Origin: Streptosporangiaceae bacterium
GTDB lineage: Bacteria; Actinomycetota; Actinomycetes; Streptosporangiales; Streptosporangiaceae
Length of the DNA: 5,460 nucleotides
Assembly: GCA_030039095.1 (NCBI GenBank)
Contig: JASHQP010000779.1
Span: 1-5,460, forward strand
Reading direction: 5' to 3'
Position 1 is the first letter of the stretch. Every line of letters starts with the position of its first letter. A program made the position numbers and the translations under genes. Shown piece by piece: positions 1-5,460 of this stretch. Under the pieces are notes generated by a model. That model was not told the origin of the DNA and ran no database searches. It was given only the letters and a program-made list of their open reading frames with translations.

Positions 1-1
1 C

Positions 2-457
2 TGGTACCGGGCGGGCGCGGTGCTGCGCGCCGACGACCTGGCCGGGCTCGCCGCGCAGGCCGGCGTGGACGCCGGGGGCCTGGCCAAGACCGTGACCAGG
101 TTCAACGAGTTCGCCGAGGCCGGGACCGACGCGGACTTCCGGCGCGGCGACTCGGCCTACGACCGCTACTATGGCGATCCGCGCTGGCGGCCCAACCCGA
201 ACCTGGCCCCGCTGGCCCGGCCACCGTTCTACGCGGCCAAGGTCGTGCCCGGCGACCTGGGCACCAAGGGCGGGCTGCGTACCGACGAGCGGGCCCGGGT
301 GCTGCGCGCCGACGGCACCGTGATCCCCGGCCTGTACGCGGCGGGCAACGCGAGCGCGTCGGTCATGGGCCACAGCTACGCGGGCGCGGGCGCCACCATC
401 GGGCCCGCCATGACCTTCGGCTACCTGGCCGCCCTGGACATGGCGGACGGCTCCTGA
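2..457 (+). CDS. kstD: 3-ketosteroid delta1-dehydrogenase-family flavoprotein, C-terminal part (5' truncated)
   Basis: The frame is open from the left edge (first full codon TGG at 2-4) and ends at TGA 455-457, so about 151 C-terminal residues are present; the GTG at 20 is internal, not a real start. In this family the enzyme is FAD-dependent and introduces the C1-C2 double bond into 3-keto-4-ene steroids, a step in opening the steroid ring. Visible signatures are [24 protein letters not shown], the FAD-contacting [17 protein letters not shown], and [15 protein letters not shown] at the end. The Tyr encoded at 377-379 followed four residues later by Gly matches the catalytic Tyr/Gly pair known from Rhodococcus KstD (Y487/G491). 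The FAD-binding N-terminus and the other catalytic tyrosines lie outside the window. A paralogue acting on 5-alpha steroids or a 4-dehydrogenase cannot be excluded from this fragment. It converges on the hydrolase, 19 bases apart. Confidence 0.85.
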   Translation, partial: WYRAGAVLRADDLAGLAAQAGVDAGGLAKTVTRFNEFAEAGTDADFRRGDSAYDRYYGDPRWRPNPNLAPLARPPFYAAKVVPGDLGTKGGLRTDERARVLRADGTVIPGLYAAGNASASVMGHSYAGAGATIGPAMTFGYLAALDMADGS

Positions 458-479
458 CCGCCGCTGGCTGCGCCGGTCA
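455..479. terminator. Hairpin spanning both convergent stop codons; candidate bidirectional terminator
   Basis: TGACCG (455-460) pairs perfectly with CGGTCA (474-479). After one C/C mismatch (461/473), CGC (462-464... read CGC) pairs with GCG (470-472), leaving a 5-base loop TGGCT (465-469). That gives nine base pairs and one mismatch. The TGA of the dehydrogenase is the left foot of the stem and the TGA of the hydrolase, on the other strand, is the right foot. No T-run follows on either side, which is common for hairpin terminators in high-GC actinobacteria. The structure is seen directly; its function is inferred. Confidence 0.5.
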
Positions 480-1844
480 GAGTGTGCCGTCCAGCCAGTC
501 GAAGACGACCTGGTTGCGGGTCTGCGGCGCCATCGGCGCATCGTGGTACTCGGCTCCGTGCGCGGACGTGAAGTAGTGGTATGCCTTGGGGCTGCGCAGC
601 AGGTTGTACACCGGCTTGGCCTGGTTGGCGGCGAAGCTGTCCAGCTCATACTGGGTGATCAGCGTGGGAGAGGTGACCAGCGGGGCGACCTTGGCCACGT
701 TGAGCTGCATCAGGATCGTCCCGAGCAGCCAGAGGTTGGTGAACACCTGCCCGGCACGCCCGGCGAGCAGGAACTGGCGCGCGTACAGCTCGGCCCGCTT
801 CATGAGCGTGAACCGGCTCACCGCGTCCAGGTGCGGGATCACGGCCTGCCACTCCGCGTTCACCTGCTGCCTGGTGGCGCCGGGCGTGAACAGGCTCCGG
901 ATCGATGACGGCCAGATGAGCCACGCATCCAGCACTCCGGGGTCGGCGACCACGGCCGCGAGCCGGTGCTCGAACGCGGCCGCCCGGATGACCGACTCGC
1001 CGCACAGGCTCCACCCGGTGATCGCGATGCGCTTGCGGTCCACGTCCGGCCGCGAGCTCAGGTAGTCGACGATCGGCGTGACCACGTGCTCCCAGTCGAC
1101 CCGCAGCGGGATCTGGCGCTCGAACAGCATCGACCCCTGCCCGGGGCCCTCGAAGATCAGCGCGTTGTACCCGCGCTCGAGCGCCGCTGCCCCGCCGAAC
1201 GCGTACAGGTCAACGTTCTGCGCGTCGCTGCCGTTGTTGAGGATGACGGTCGGGCGGCGGACCGGCCGGGTGTCGGGGCGCAGCAGGTAACCGGGCATCC
1301 AGGTCCGGCCGTACGGGATCTTCACGCGCTCGAACGGCGGGTCGAACAGCTGGCTGGCCACGTTCCAGCAGCGCTGCATGGCGGCGTACACGGCGGCCTC
1401 GAGCGCGTGCGAGGTGGTCCCGAGCACGAAGAACAGGCACGCGTCGTAGTACGAGGCGGCGCGCAGGTAGGCGCTCCTGGCGCTGGCCGTGTGCCCGGCC
1501 TGCAGTTCCCGCCCGGCCAGTGCGTCCACGCTGCGCGCCATGGCCATGAAGCCGTCGTAGTACGTCTGGTACGAGGCTCCCGCCGCATTGATGCGGTTGA
1601 CCGTGGTGACGACCTCGCCCACCTCTGCGCACCCGTATCCGGCGCTGCCGAGGGTGAAAAGCGTCTCGAAATTGAGGTCCGGCTGCGCGAACAGCTCAAA
1701 TGGCGGCTGGGTGGCGGCTTCGGCTCTGCCGAATCCGCCGGCCGCGCCCACGGCAAGCGCGGCGCCGCCGCCGAGCACTCCGGTACGCAGCATCGCTCTG
1801 CGGCCCATCCCAGCACGCTGACCAGTGGCTATGCCCCCACCCAT
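477..1844 (-). CDS. Tat-exported alpha/beta hydrolase, FrsA/dihydroxypseudooxynicotine-hydrolase-like
   Basis: This is a 455-residue serine hydrolase predicted to be exported folded through the Tat pathway. Numbering is from the ATG at 1844, preferred because GGGGGGAAG lies just upstream; a TTG at 1862 in the same frame has no ribosome binding site and would add six residues. The N-terminus has a twin-arginine motif GRRAMLR (Arg15-Arg16), a hydrophobic stretch (about 23-36) and an AEA cleavage site near 43. Residues about 65-160 form a helical N-terminal domain with AGHTASARSAYLRAASYYD, characteristic of the FrsA/2,6-dihydroxypseudooxynicotine hydrolase group. The hydrolase core follows: FEGPGQGS (about 231-238), nucleophile elbow GWSLCG with Ser279, probable acid Asp402 in YELDS, and probable His434 in HGAEYH. 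The elbow reads GxSxC rather than GxSxG. The substrate is unknown; an ester or a C-C bond in a catabolic compound would fit the family. It is convergent with the steroid dehydrogenase, so any joint role is only suggestive. Confidence 0.82.
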   Translation of the reverse strand: MGGGIATGQRAGMGRRAMLRTGVLGGGAALAVGAAGGFGRAEAATQPPFELFAQPDLNFETLFTLGSAGYGCAEVGEVVTTVNRINAAGASYQTYYDGFMAMARSVDALAGRELQAGHTASARSAYLRAASYYDACLFFVLGTTSHALEAAVYAAMQRCWNVASQLFDPPFERVKIPYGRTWMPGYLLRPDTRPVRRPTVILNNGSDAQNVDLYAFGGAAALERGYNALIFEGPGQGSMLFERQIPLRVDWEHVVTPIVDYLSSRPDVDRKRIAITGWSLCGESVIRAAAFEHRLAAVVADPGVLDAWLIWPSSIRSLFTPGATRQQVNAEWQAVIPHLDAVSRFTLMKRAELYARQFLLAGRAGQVFTNLWLLGTILMQLNVAKVAPLVTSPTLITQYELDSFAANQAKPVYNLLRSPKAYHYFTSAHGAEYHDAPMAPQTRNQVVFDWLDGTL

Positions 1845-1854
1845 GCTTCCCCCC
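1845..1854 (-). promoter_or_regulatory. Ribosome binding site that decides the hydrolase start
   Basis: On the minus strand GGGGGGAAGC runs directly into the ATG at 1844. The purine tract is a plausible Shine-Dalgarno sequence with short spacing. The alternative in-frame TTG at 1862 has no purine tract before it, and the ATG at 1808 has only a weak CTGGG, so 1844 is the best-supported start. Confidence 0.55.
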
Positions 1855-1862
1855 GGCTGCAA

Positions 1863-2013
1863 GGATCGTCGCTGGCGACATACTCGCCGCCCGCAGCCGG
1901 ATAATCCAGCACCGCCGATGGCAGCGATCCCGGCCGCTACCAGGATCGATGACGTTAACGGGCCATAACGAATAGCCCGTGCCCATTCGGCGCCGCCACG
2001 GCCTGGCGCGTGA
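1863..2013. other. Intergenic stretch upstream of the hydrolase with two inverted repeats
   Basis: No convincing gene lies here. Two perfect 6-bp inverted repeats are present: CGATCC (1925-1930) with GGATCG (1943-1948), 12 bases apart, and ACGGGC (1958-1963) with GCCCGT (1975-1980), 11 bases apart. Between and beside them lie the palindrome CGTTAACG (1953-1960) and a TAACG direct repeat with a 10-base period (1956-1960, 1966-1970). This block is more AT-rich than its surroundings and must contain the hydrolase promoter, since the neighbouring gene upstream probably ends in its own hairpin. No good -35/-10 pair could be picked out. Operator function is inference only. Confidence 0.35.
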
Positions 2014-2033
2014 GCTCGGTCGGGAGACCGTGC
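2014..2033 (-). terminator. Hairpin after the universal stress protein gene; candidate terminator
   Basis: CGGTC (2017-2021) pairs with GACCG (2026-2030) around a 4-base loop; beyond a T/T mismatch, GC (2014-2015) pairs with GC (2032-2033). The stem begins about ten bases beyond the TGA of the universal stress protein gene on the minus strand. There is no T-run. The position and compact loop suggest a factor-assisted or U-less intrinsic terminator. Confidence 0.4.
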
Positions 2034-2042
2034 GGGGCTGGC

Positions 2043-2465
2043 TCAGGTCGTGAACGCGATCAGGACCGCGCAGGGCGCCTGGTGCGCCACGGAGTTGGGC
2101 ACGCTGCCCAGGACCCGCCGCAGCCCGGTCATGCCCTTGTTGCCGACCACGATGACGTCGGCCTTGACCTGGGTCGCGACCTCGCAGATGGCGTCGGCGG
2201 GGGCGCCGGTCCTCAGGTGCGTGTCCACGGCGACGCCGTTCGTCCGTGCCCGGGATGCCAGCTCGGTCAGCACGGACTGGGCCAGGTCGTCGGAGGTGAG
2301 CGACTCGGAGAACTCGGCGTCCGCCTCCGAATGCAGCTGCTGCGGCCGGTAGGCGGTCACGATGTGCAGGTTCCCGTTGCTGAGCTTGACCAGCTCGGTC
2401 GCCACCCGGACGGCCTCGGCCGCCGTGTCCGACCCGTCCGCCCCGACCACCACTGTCTCGAACAC
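2043..2465 (-). CDS. Universal stress protein (UspA family), single domain
   Basis: A 140-residue single-domain universal stress protein. I start it at GTG 2465, because GGAAGAAGG sits six bases upstream and the protein then opens with FETVVVGADGSD, the usual N-terminus of the family. An in-frame ATG at 2522 would add a 19-residue unconserved extension and has no ribosome binding site. The first strand and ATP-contacting Asp10 lie in VVVGADGSD; the nucleotide loop is GNKGMTGLRRVLGS (108-121), a GxxG-x8-GS form of the usual GxxG-x9-G(S/T), so ATP binding is expected. GAPADAICEVA (87-97) and HQAPCAVLI near the C-terminus are also family signatures. It acts in the cytosol, probably as a dimer, binding nucleotide and modulating stress or dormancy responses. 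Its motifs resemble mycobacterial Rv1636-type proteins reported to bind cAMP, which matters because the upstream gene encodes an adenylate cyclase. Confidence 0.92.
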   Translation of the reverse strand: MFETVVVGADGSDTAAEAVRVATELVKLSNGNLHIVTAYRPQQLHSEADAEFSESLTSDDLAQSVLTELASRARTNGVAVDTHLRTGAPADAICEVATQVKADVIVVGNKGMTGLRRVLGSVPNSVAHQAPCAVLIAFTT

Positions 2466-2471
2466 CAGGCG

Positions 2472-2480
2472 CCTTCTTCC
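2472..2480 (-). promoter_or_regulatory. Ribosome binding site that decides the universal stress protein start
   Basis: GGAAGAAGG on the minus strand ends six bases before GTG 2465. It fits the anti-Shine-Dalgarno sequence well and the spacing is ideal, so the GTG is preferred over the more upstream ATG 2522, which follows an unremarkable CACGCAGA. Confidence 0.6.
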
Positions 2481-2539
2481 GTTGAGCGGGAGCGTCACGC
2501 CCGGCGCTTCCCGGCCGTACATTCTGCGTGATGCGCTGA

Positions 2540-2545
2540 ACTTTA
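2540..2545 (-). promoter_or_regulatory. Possible -10 element for the universal stress protein gene
   Basis: TAAAGT on the minus strand matches the TANNNT form of actinobacterial -10 elements and overlaps the TAA stop of the cyclase gene. It would give a leader of about 65-70 bases before GTG 2465. No recognisable -35 hexamer lies upstream, so this may be chance; read-through from the cyclase gene is an alternative. Confidence 0.22.
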
Positions 2546-5365
2546 GCTGAATCGCCCGTCCAGGTCCCGCGCTCCGCCGGCTGGCTCTCGGCCGAGCGCC
2601 AGGTCGACGCCCTGTGACCGGGACAGCGTGGCGCCCGAGCGGAAGCCCGCCTCGTACGCGTCGTCGCCCATGAGCCGGCGCAGGCCTGCCTGCTCCCGTT
2701 CCCGGAGTTCCTGCTCAGGGCCCGACCAGGAGATGCTGCCGACCTCCAGCGCGACGCTCATCTCCGTGTCGGCGGCGCCATGCAGCCGGGACGCCCTCGG
2801 GTGATCCCCCTGCCAGGCCGTGCAGCACGCCGCGCTGAACAGCAGCTCGCTGACGTCGAGATGCAGCCCGATCCGCCGCGCCGTCAGCAGGCAGCTCCTG
2901 ACCAAGGACACCGCCTCCTCGTGCCTGCCCTCGATCAGCAGCAAGATCGTGAAGTCGGTCTGCATGAAGTACAGGAAGACCTTGGCGCCGAGCTTCCCGG
3001 CGGTCTCGATCGCCTCGGTGATGTGCGCCCTGGCGTCGTCGAACAGCCGTTCCCGCAGATCCAGGCCGTAGATCATGTGCATCTCGTTCGCGGCGAACAT
3101 GTCGTCGCCGGTCTGCCGGAAGCAGTCCAGTGCCTCGAGGCGCAGCCGGCGGTTCTCGGAATCGTCGCCGTCGATGCAGAGGAAGGTCAGCAGCTCGCCG
3201 CGCAGGTGCACGTCGCCGATCTCACGGGCGATCGCGAGGCCGTCGGAGCCCAGCCGCCGCATCCGGTCGTGGTCGTGCTGGAAGTAGGCCTCTCCGGCCA
3301 GGACCATGAGCGCCCGCGCCTCCAGGCAGCGGTCGCCGAGCTCACGCGCGATGGCCAGGCTGCGCTCACCGCAGCGCTGGGCAGCCGCGTGCGCTCCGGC
3401 GTCCATCCGCTGCAGGGTTTCGCTCATCCACCCGATCGCAACGAGCGCATTCGCCAGCAGGATGCCCGCCGGCGGATCTGCGGACTCCACCGCGCCGTTC
3501 AGCCAGCTGAGCACGTCGCAATATCCCCTGCTGACCGCGAACCGCTGCAGCGAGACGCCGAGCCGGATCACCTCATCGGCACGGCCCTCGGCCGCCAGGT
3601 GGCCGGCGGCCGCGCACAGGTTCTTCCATTCGGCATCCAGCCGTGCGAGCCAGTGGCACTGGCCCGGCCCGGCGAGCGCGGGCGCCGCCTCCTCGGCGAC
3701 GCGCACGAAGTAGCCGGCGTGCCGGTCCCTGGCCGCGACGACCTCGCCCTCGCCGCACGACCGCAGCAGCTCCTGCGCGGCGTACTGCCGGATCGTCTCC
3801 AGCATCCGGTAGCGGACAGCCTCGGGCGTCCGCTCGGTGATCACGAGGCTCTTGCTGACCAGCGAGCTGATGAGGTCCAGGATTTCGAAGGCGTCCACGC
3901 CGTCGGCCGCGCAGATCGCCTCGGCGGCTTCCAGCTCGAATCCCCCGGCGAACACCGACAGCCGCCGCAGCACGTCCCGCTCGGGCTTGGTGAGCAGCCC
4001 GAACGACCAGTCGACCGTGGCCTGCAGCGTCTGCTGCCGCGGCATCGCGTTGCGGCTGCCCCCGGTGAGCAGCCGGAAGCGCTGGTCCAGCCGGTCGCCG
4101 ACCTGCTGCAGCGACATGGACGACAGCCGCGCCGCGGCGAGCTCGAGCGCGAGCGGTATGCCGTCGAGGCGGCGGCAGACGGACGCGACCAGCGGCGCTG
4201 ACGCGTCGTCGAGCACGAACCCTGGGTCCTGCACCTGGGCCCGTTCCATGAAGAGCCGGACGGCGTCGGAGGCGGCGATGTCGTCGGCGCCTTCGGCCTC
4301 GGCTCGCGGCAGCGACAGCGAGGGCACGCGGTAGACGTGCTCGCCGTCTATGCCGAGCGGTTCCCTCGAGGTCGCCAGGATGCGCAGCCGGGGGCACTCA
4401 CGAACGAGCTGGGCGCAGAACTTCGCGGCGCCGTCGATCACGTGCTCGCAGTTGTCGAGCAGGATGAGCGTGTCCTGCTCGCGCAGCGCGTCGGTCAGCG
4501 AATCGAGCACCGGCCGCTGCCCGCGCTGCTCGGCGAGCCCGAGGACGGCAGCAACCGCGTCCGGTATCGCCTCGGCGTCGGTCAGCGAGGCGAGCCCGAC
4601 GAACCACACCCCGTCCCGCGCCGTTCCCAGCAGTTCGGCCGCGACCTGCAGCGCGAGGCGGGTCTTTCCGCAGCCACCCGCCCCGGTGACGGTGACCAGC
4701 CGGGAGGAGCTCACGAGCGAGCGCACCTGGGTCAGCTCGGGCCCACGGCCGATGAACGCGCTGAGCTGGCCGGGCAGGTTGTTCGGCAGCTCCGGGTTGT
4801 CCAGCGACGCCAGCGGGGGGAAGTCCGGCTGCAGGAAATGCGCTTCCAGCTGGTAAATGTGCTCGCTGCGGCCGAGATCCTTCAGCCGGTGCAGGCCGAG
4901 ATCCCGCAACGTCACGCCCCCGGGCAGGCTGTCCGACAGCAGCTCCGCGGTGGCGCCAGAGAACAGCACCTGGCCGCCGTGGGCCACGGCCTCGAGCCGC
5001 GCGGCCCGGTTGACCACGGGACCGAAGTAGTCGTCGTCGCGCTCCTCGCACACCCCGGTGTGCAGTCCCATCCGCACCCGGAGCGGCCGGCGGGTCGGCC
5101 ACGTCTGCACACCGAGGGCCTGCTGTGCGGCGAGCACGGCCTCCAGCGCCGCCTGGGCCGTGGCGAACGCGGCGCAGAAGGCGTCGCCCACGGTCTTGAA
5201 GACGTACCCGCCAGCCCCGCCGATGGCCGTGCGGAGCAGCTCGTCGTGCTGGCGCAGCGCCTGGGCCATCTGCTCGGGCTCGGTCTCCCAGAGCCTGGTG
5301 GACCCCTCGACGTCCGTGAACAGCAGCGTGACCGTTCCCGTGGGGGTCGCAGCCGCGCGGCTCAC
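2543..5365 (-). CDS. Class III adenylate cyclase fused to a STAND/NB-ARC-type ATPase and TPR-like tail
   Basis: A 940-residue cytosolic signalling protein with no signal peptide or membrane segment. Residues about 10-175 form a class III cyclase domain that makes cAMP from ATP as a dimer. All six expected active-site positions are present: metal-binding Asp18 (FTDVEGST) and Asp61 (KTVGDAF), adenine-selecting Lys57 and Asp112, and transition-state Asn119 and Arg123 (VVNRAARLE). The Lys/Asp pair argues for adenylate over guanylate cyclase. Residues about 200-460 are a STAND-type NTPase as in the AfsR/MalT/LuxR-large group: entry motif FIGRGPEL, Walker A GAGGCGKT (228-235), Walker B LILLDN (Asp304), ATSREPL (331-337), GIPLALELAAARL (402-414). 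A winged-helix-like linker follows (TLQATVDWSFGLL; RYRMLETIRQYAAQELL). Residues about 560-900 are helical TPR-like repeats, including the paired SLAIARELGD/GLAIAREIGD segments. Close relatives often end in a LuxR HTH; this one does not. GTG 5365 has no ribosome binding site, but a -10 sits 7 bases upstream, so the mRNA is probably leaderless. The activating ligand is unknown. Confidence 0.93.
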   Translation of the reverse strand: MSRAAATPTGTVTLLFTDVEGSTRLWETEPEQMAQALRQHDELLRTAIGGAGGYVFKTVGDAFCAAFATAQAALEAVLAAQQALGVQTWPTRRPLRVRMGLHTGVCEERDDDYFGPVVNRAARLEAVAHGGQVLFSGATAELLSDSLPGGVTLRDLGLHRLKDLGRSEHIYQLEAHFLQPDFPPLASLDNPELPNNLPGQLSAFIGRGPELTQVRSLVSSSRLVTVTGAGGCGKTRLALQVAAELLGTARDGVWFVGLASLTDAEAIPDAVAAVLGLAEQRGQRPVLDSLTDALREQDTLILLDNCEHVIDGAAKFCAQLVRECPRLRILATSREPLGIDGEHVYRVPSLSLPRAEAEGADDIAASDAVRLFMERAQVQDPGFVLDDASAPLVASVCRRLDGIPLALELAAARLSSMSLQQVGDRLDQRFRLLTGGSRNAMPRQQTLQATVDWSFGLLTKPERDVLRRLSVFAGGFELEAAEAICAADGVDAFEILDLISSLVSKSLVITERTPEAVRYRMLETIRQYAAQELLRSCGEGEVVAARDRHAGYFVRVAEEAAPALAGPGQCHWLARLDAEWKNLCAAAGHLAAEGRADEVIRLGVSLQRFAVSRGYCDVLSWLNGAVESADPPAGILLANALVAIGWMSETLQRMDAGAHAAAQRCGERSLAIARELGDRCLEARALMVLAGEAYFQHDHDRMRRLGSDGLAIAREIGDVHLRGELLTFLCIDGDDSENRRLRLEALDCFRQTGDDMFAANEMHMIYGLDLRERLFDDARAHITEAIETAGKLGAKVFLYFMQTDFTILLLIEGRHEEAVSLVRSCLLTARRIGLHLDVSELLFSAACCTAWQGDHPRASRLHGAADTEMSVALEVGSISWSGPEQELREREQAGLRRLMGDDAYEAGFRSGATLSRSQGVDLALGREPAGGARDLDGRFS

Positions 5366-5402
5366 GTCCGAAAGGATACGCCGGCTTGCCCGGATTGCCC
5401 GG
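5366..5402 (-). promoter_or_regulatory. Probable promoter of the cyclase gene with tandem 9-bp repeat at the -35 position
   Basis: On the minus strand TATCCT (5378-5373) matches TANNNT, and the GTG start at 5365 begins after seven further bases, exactly where transcription should start. This fits a leaderless transcript and explains the missing Shine-Dalgarno sequence. Just upstream, the plus strand reads TTGCCCGG twice in tandem with a 9-base period (5386-5393 and 5395-5402). The repeat covers the -35 region, where no normal -35 hexamer is seen, so it may be a regulator site. Promoter function is inferred. Confidence 0.42.
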
Positions 5403-5408
5403 CCGCCG

Positions 5409-5433
5409 CCCGCCCGGGGGAGGCCGGGGCGGG
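5409..5433 (-). terminator. GC-rich hairpin upstream of the cyclase promoter; possible terminator of an upstream gene
   Basis: CCCGCCC (5409-5415) pairs with GGGCGGG (5427-5433), seven perfect GC pairs around an 11-base loop. On the minus strand a TGA (5440-5438) precedes it by a few bases in a frame that reads LVLGPA then stop up to the window edge. This could be the tail of an upstream minus-strand gene followed by its terminator. Six codons are too few to be sure, and GC-rich DNA forms such stems by chance. Confidence 0.22.
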
Positions 5434-5460
5434 GAGGTCAGGCCGGGCCGAGGACCAGGC

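Noticed and set aside
966..1904. 312-codon open frame on the + strand opposite the hydrolase
   Set aside because: The composition is typical of an antisense shadow and no domain can be recognised; the minus-strand hydrolase has a complete set of catalytic motifs.
1899..1907. GGATAATCC with a -10-like GATAAT on the + strand
   Set aside because: No gene lies downstream on the + strand, so a promoter there has no evident target; it is a small chance palindrome.
899..1954. The 12-base string GGATCGATGACG occurs twice (899-910 and 1943-1954)
   Set aside because: One copy is inside the hydrolase coding sequence and the other in its upstream region, with no extended similarity around either; this is most likely chance.
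1951..1960. GACGTTAACG considered as a KstR-type operator, given the nearby steroid dehydrogenase
   Set aside because: KstR sites have AAC before GTT in the form TnnAACnnGTTnnA; here GTT precedes AAC, so the half-sites face the wrong way and the spacing is wrong.
2780..4201. Long open frame (473 codons) on the + strand opposite the cyclase gene
   Set aside because: It is rich in Arg, Gln, Pro and Gly with no recognisable motif, as expected from the antisense frame of a high-GC gene, while the opposite strand encodes a clearly conserved multidomain protein.
3573..4397. 274-codon open frame on the - strand in another frame of the cyclase gene
   Set aside because: The product is almost entirely Arg, Ala, Gly and Pro, with no structure expected of a protein; it is a frame-shifted shadow of the ATPase domain.
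477..5365. TTA codons (possible bldA-dependent control) in the three minus-strand genes
   Set aside because: The TAA strings on the plus strand that I checked inside these genes (for example 4854-4856) are out of frame; I saw no TTA leucine codon.

Overview
The window looks like chromosomal DNA of a high-GC actinomycete. The base composition is strongly GC-biased, the coding frames end almost every codon in G or C, GTG starts are used, and every protein has its clearest resemblance to actinobacterial families. No mobile element, CRISPR array, tRNA or rRNA is visible, and the region looks like ordinary core or lightly accessory chromosome.

Layout. Positions 2-457 (+) hold the C-terminal part of a flavoprotein of the 3-ketosteroid delta1-dehydrogenase family; its 5' end lies outside the window. 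It converges on a Tat-exported alpha/beta hydrolase (start 1844, stop 477, - strand). Only 19 bases separate the two stop codons, and a hairpin spans both stops. A 198-base intergenic stretch (1845-2042) follows; it holds inverted repeats and a probable terminator for the next gene. A small universal stress protein (start 2465, stop 2043, - strand) comes next. Upstream of it on the same strand is a 940-residue signalling protein (start 5365, stop 2543): a class III adenylate cyclase domain fused to a STAND/NB-ARC-type ATPase and a TPR-like helical tail, with no C-terminal HTH. The last 95 bases (5366-5460) carry its probable promoter, a tandem 9-bp repeat, and a GC-rich hairpin.

How the genes may work together. 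The steroid dehydrogenase and the exported hydrolase are convergent, so they are not an operon; a shared catabolic theme is possible but unproven. The cyclase and the universal stress protein lie head to tail 77 bases apart with no terminator visible between them. Mycobacterial universal stress proteins of the Rv1636 type have been reported to bind cAMP, and this one resembles them in its N-terminal and ATP-loop motifs. A cAMP-making enzyme next to a candidate cAMP/ATP-binding protein is the most interesting functional pairing here. I do not see a clearly undescribed system.
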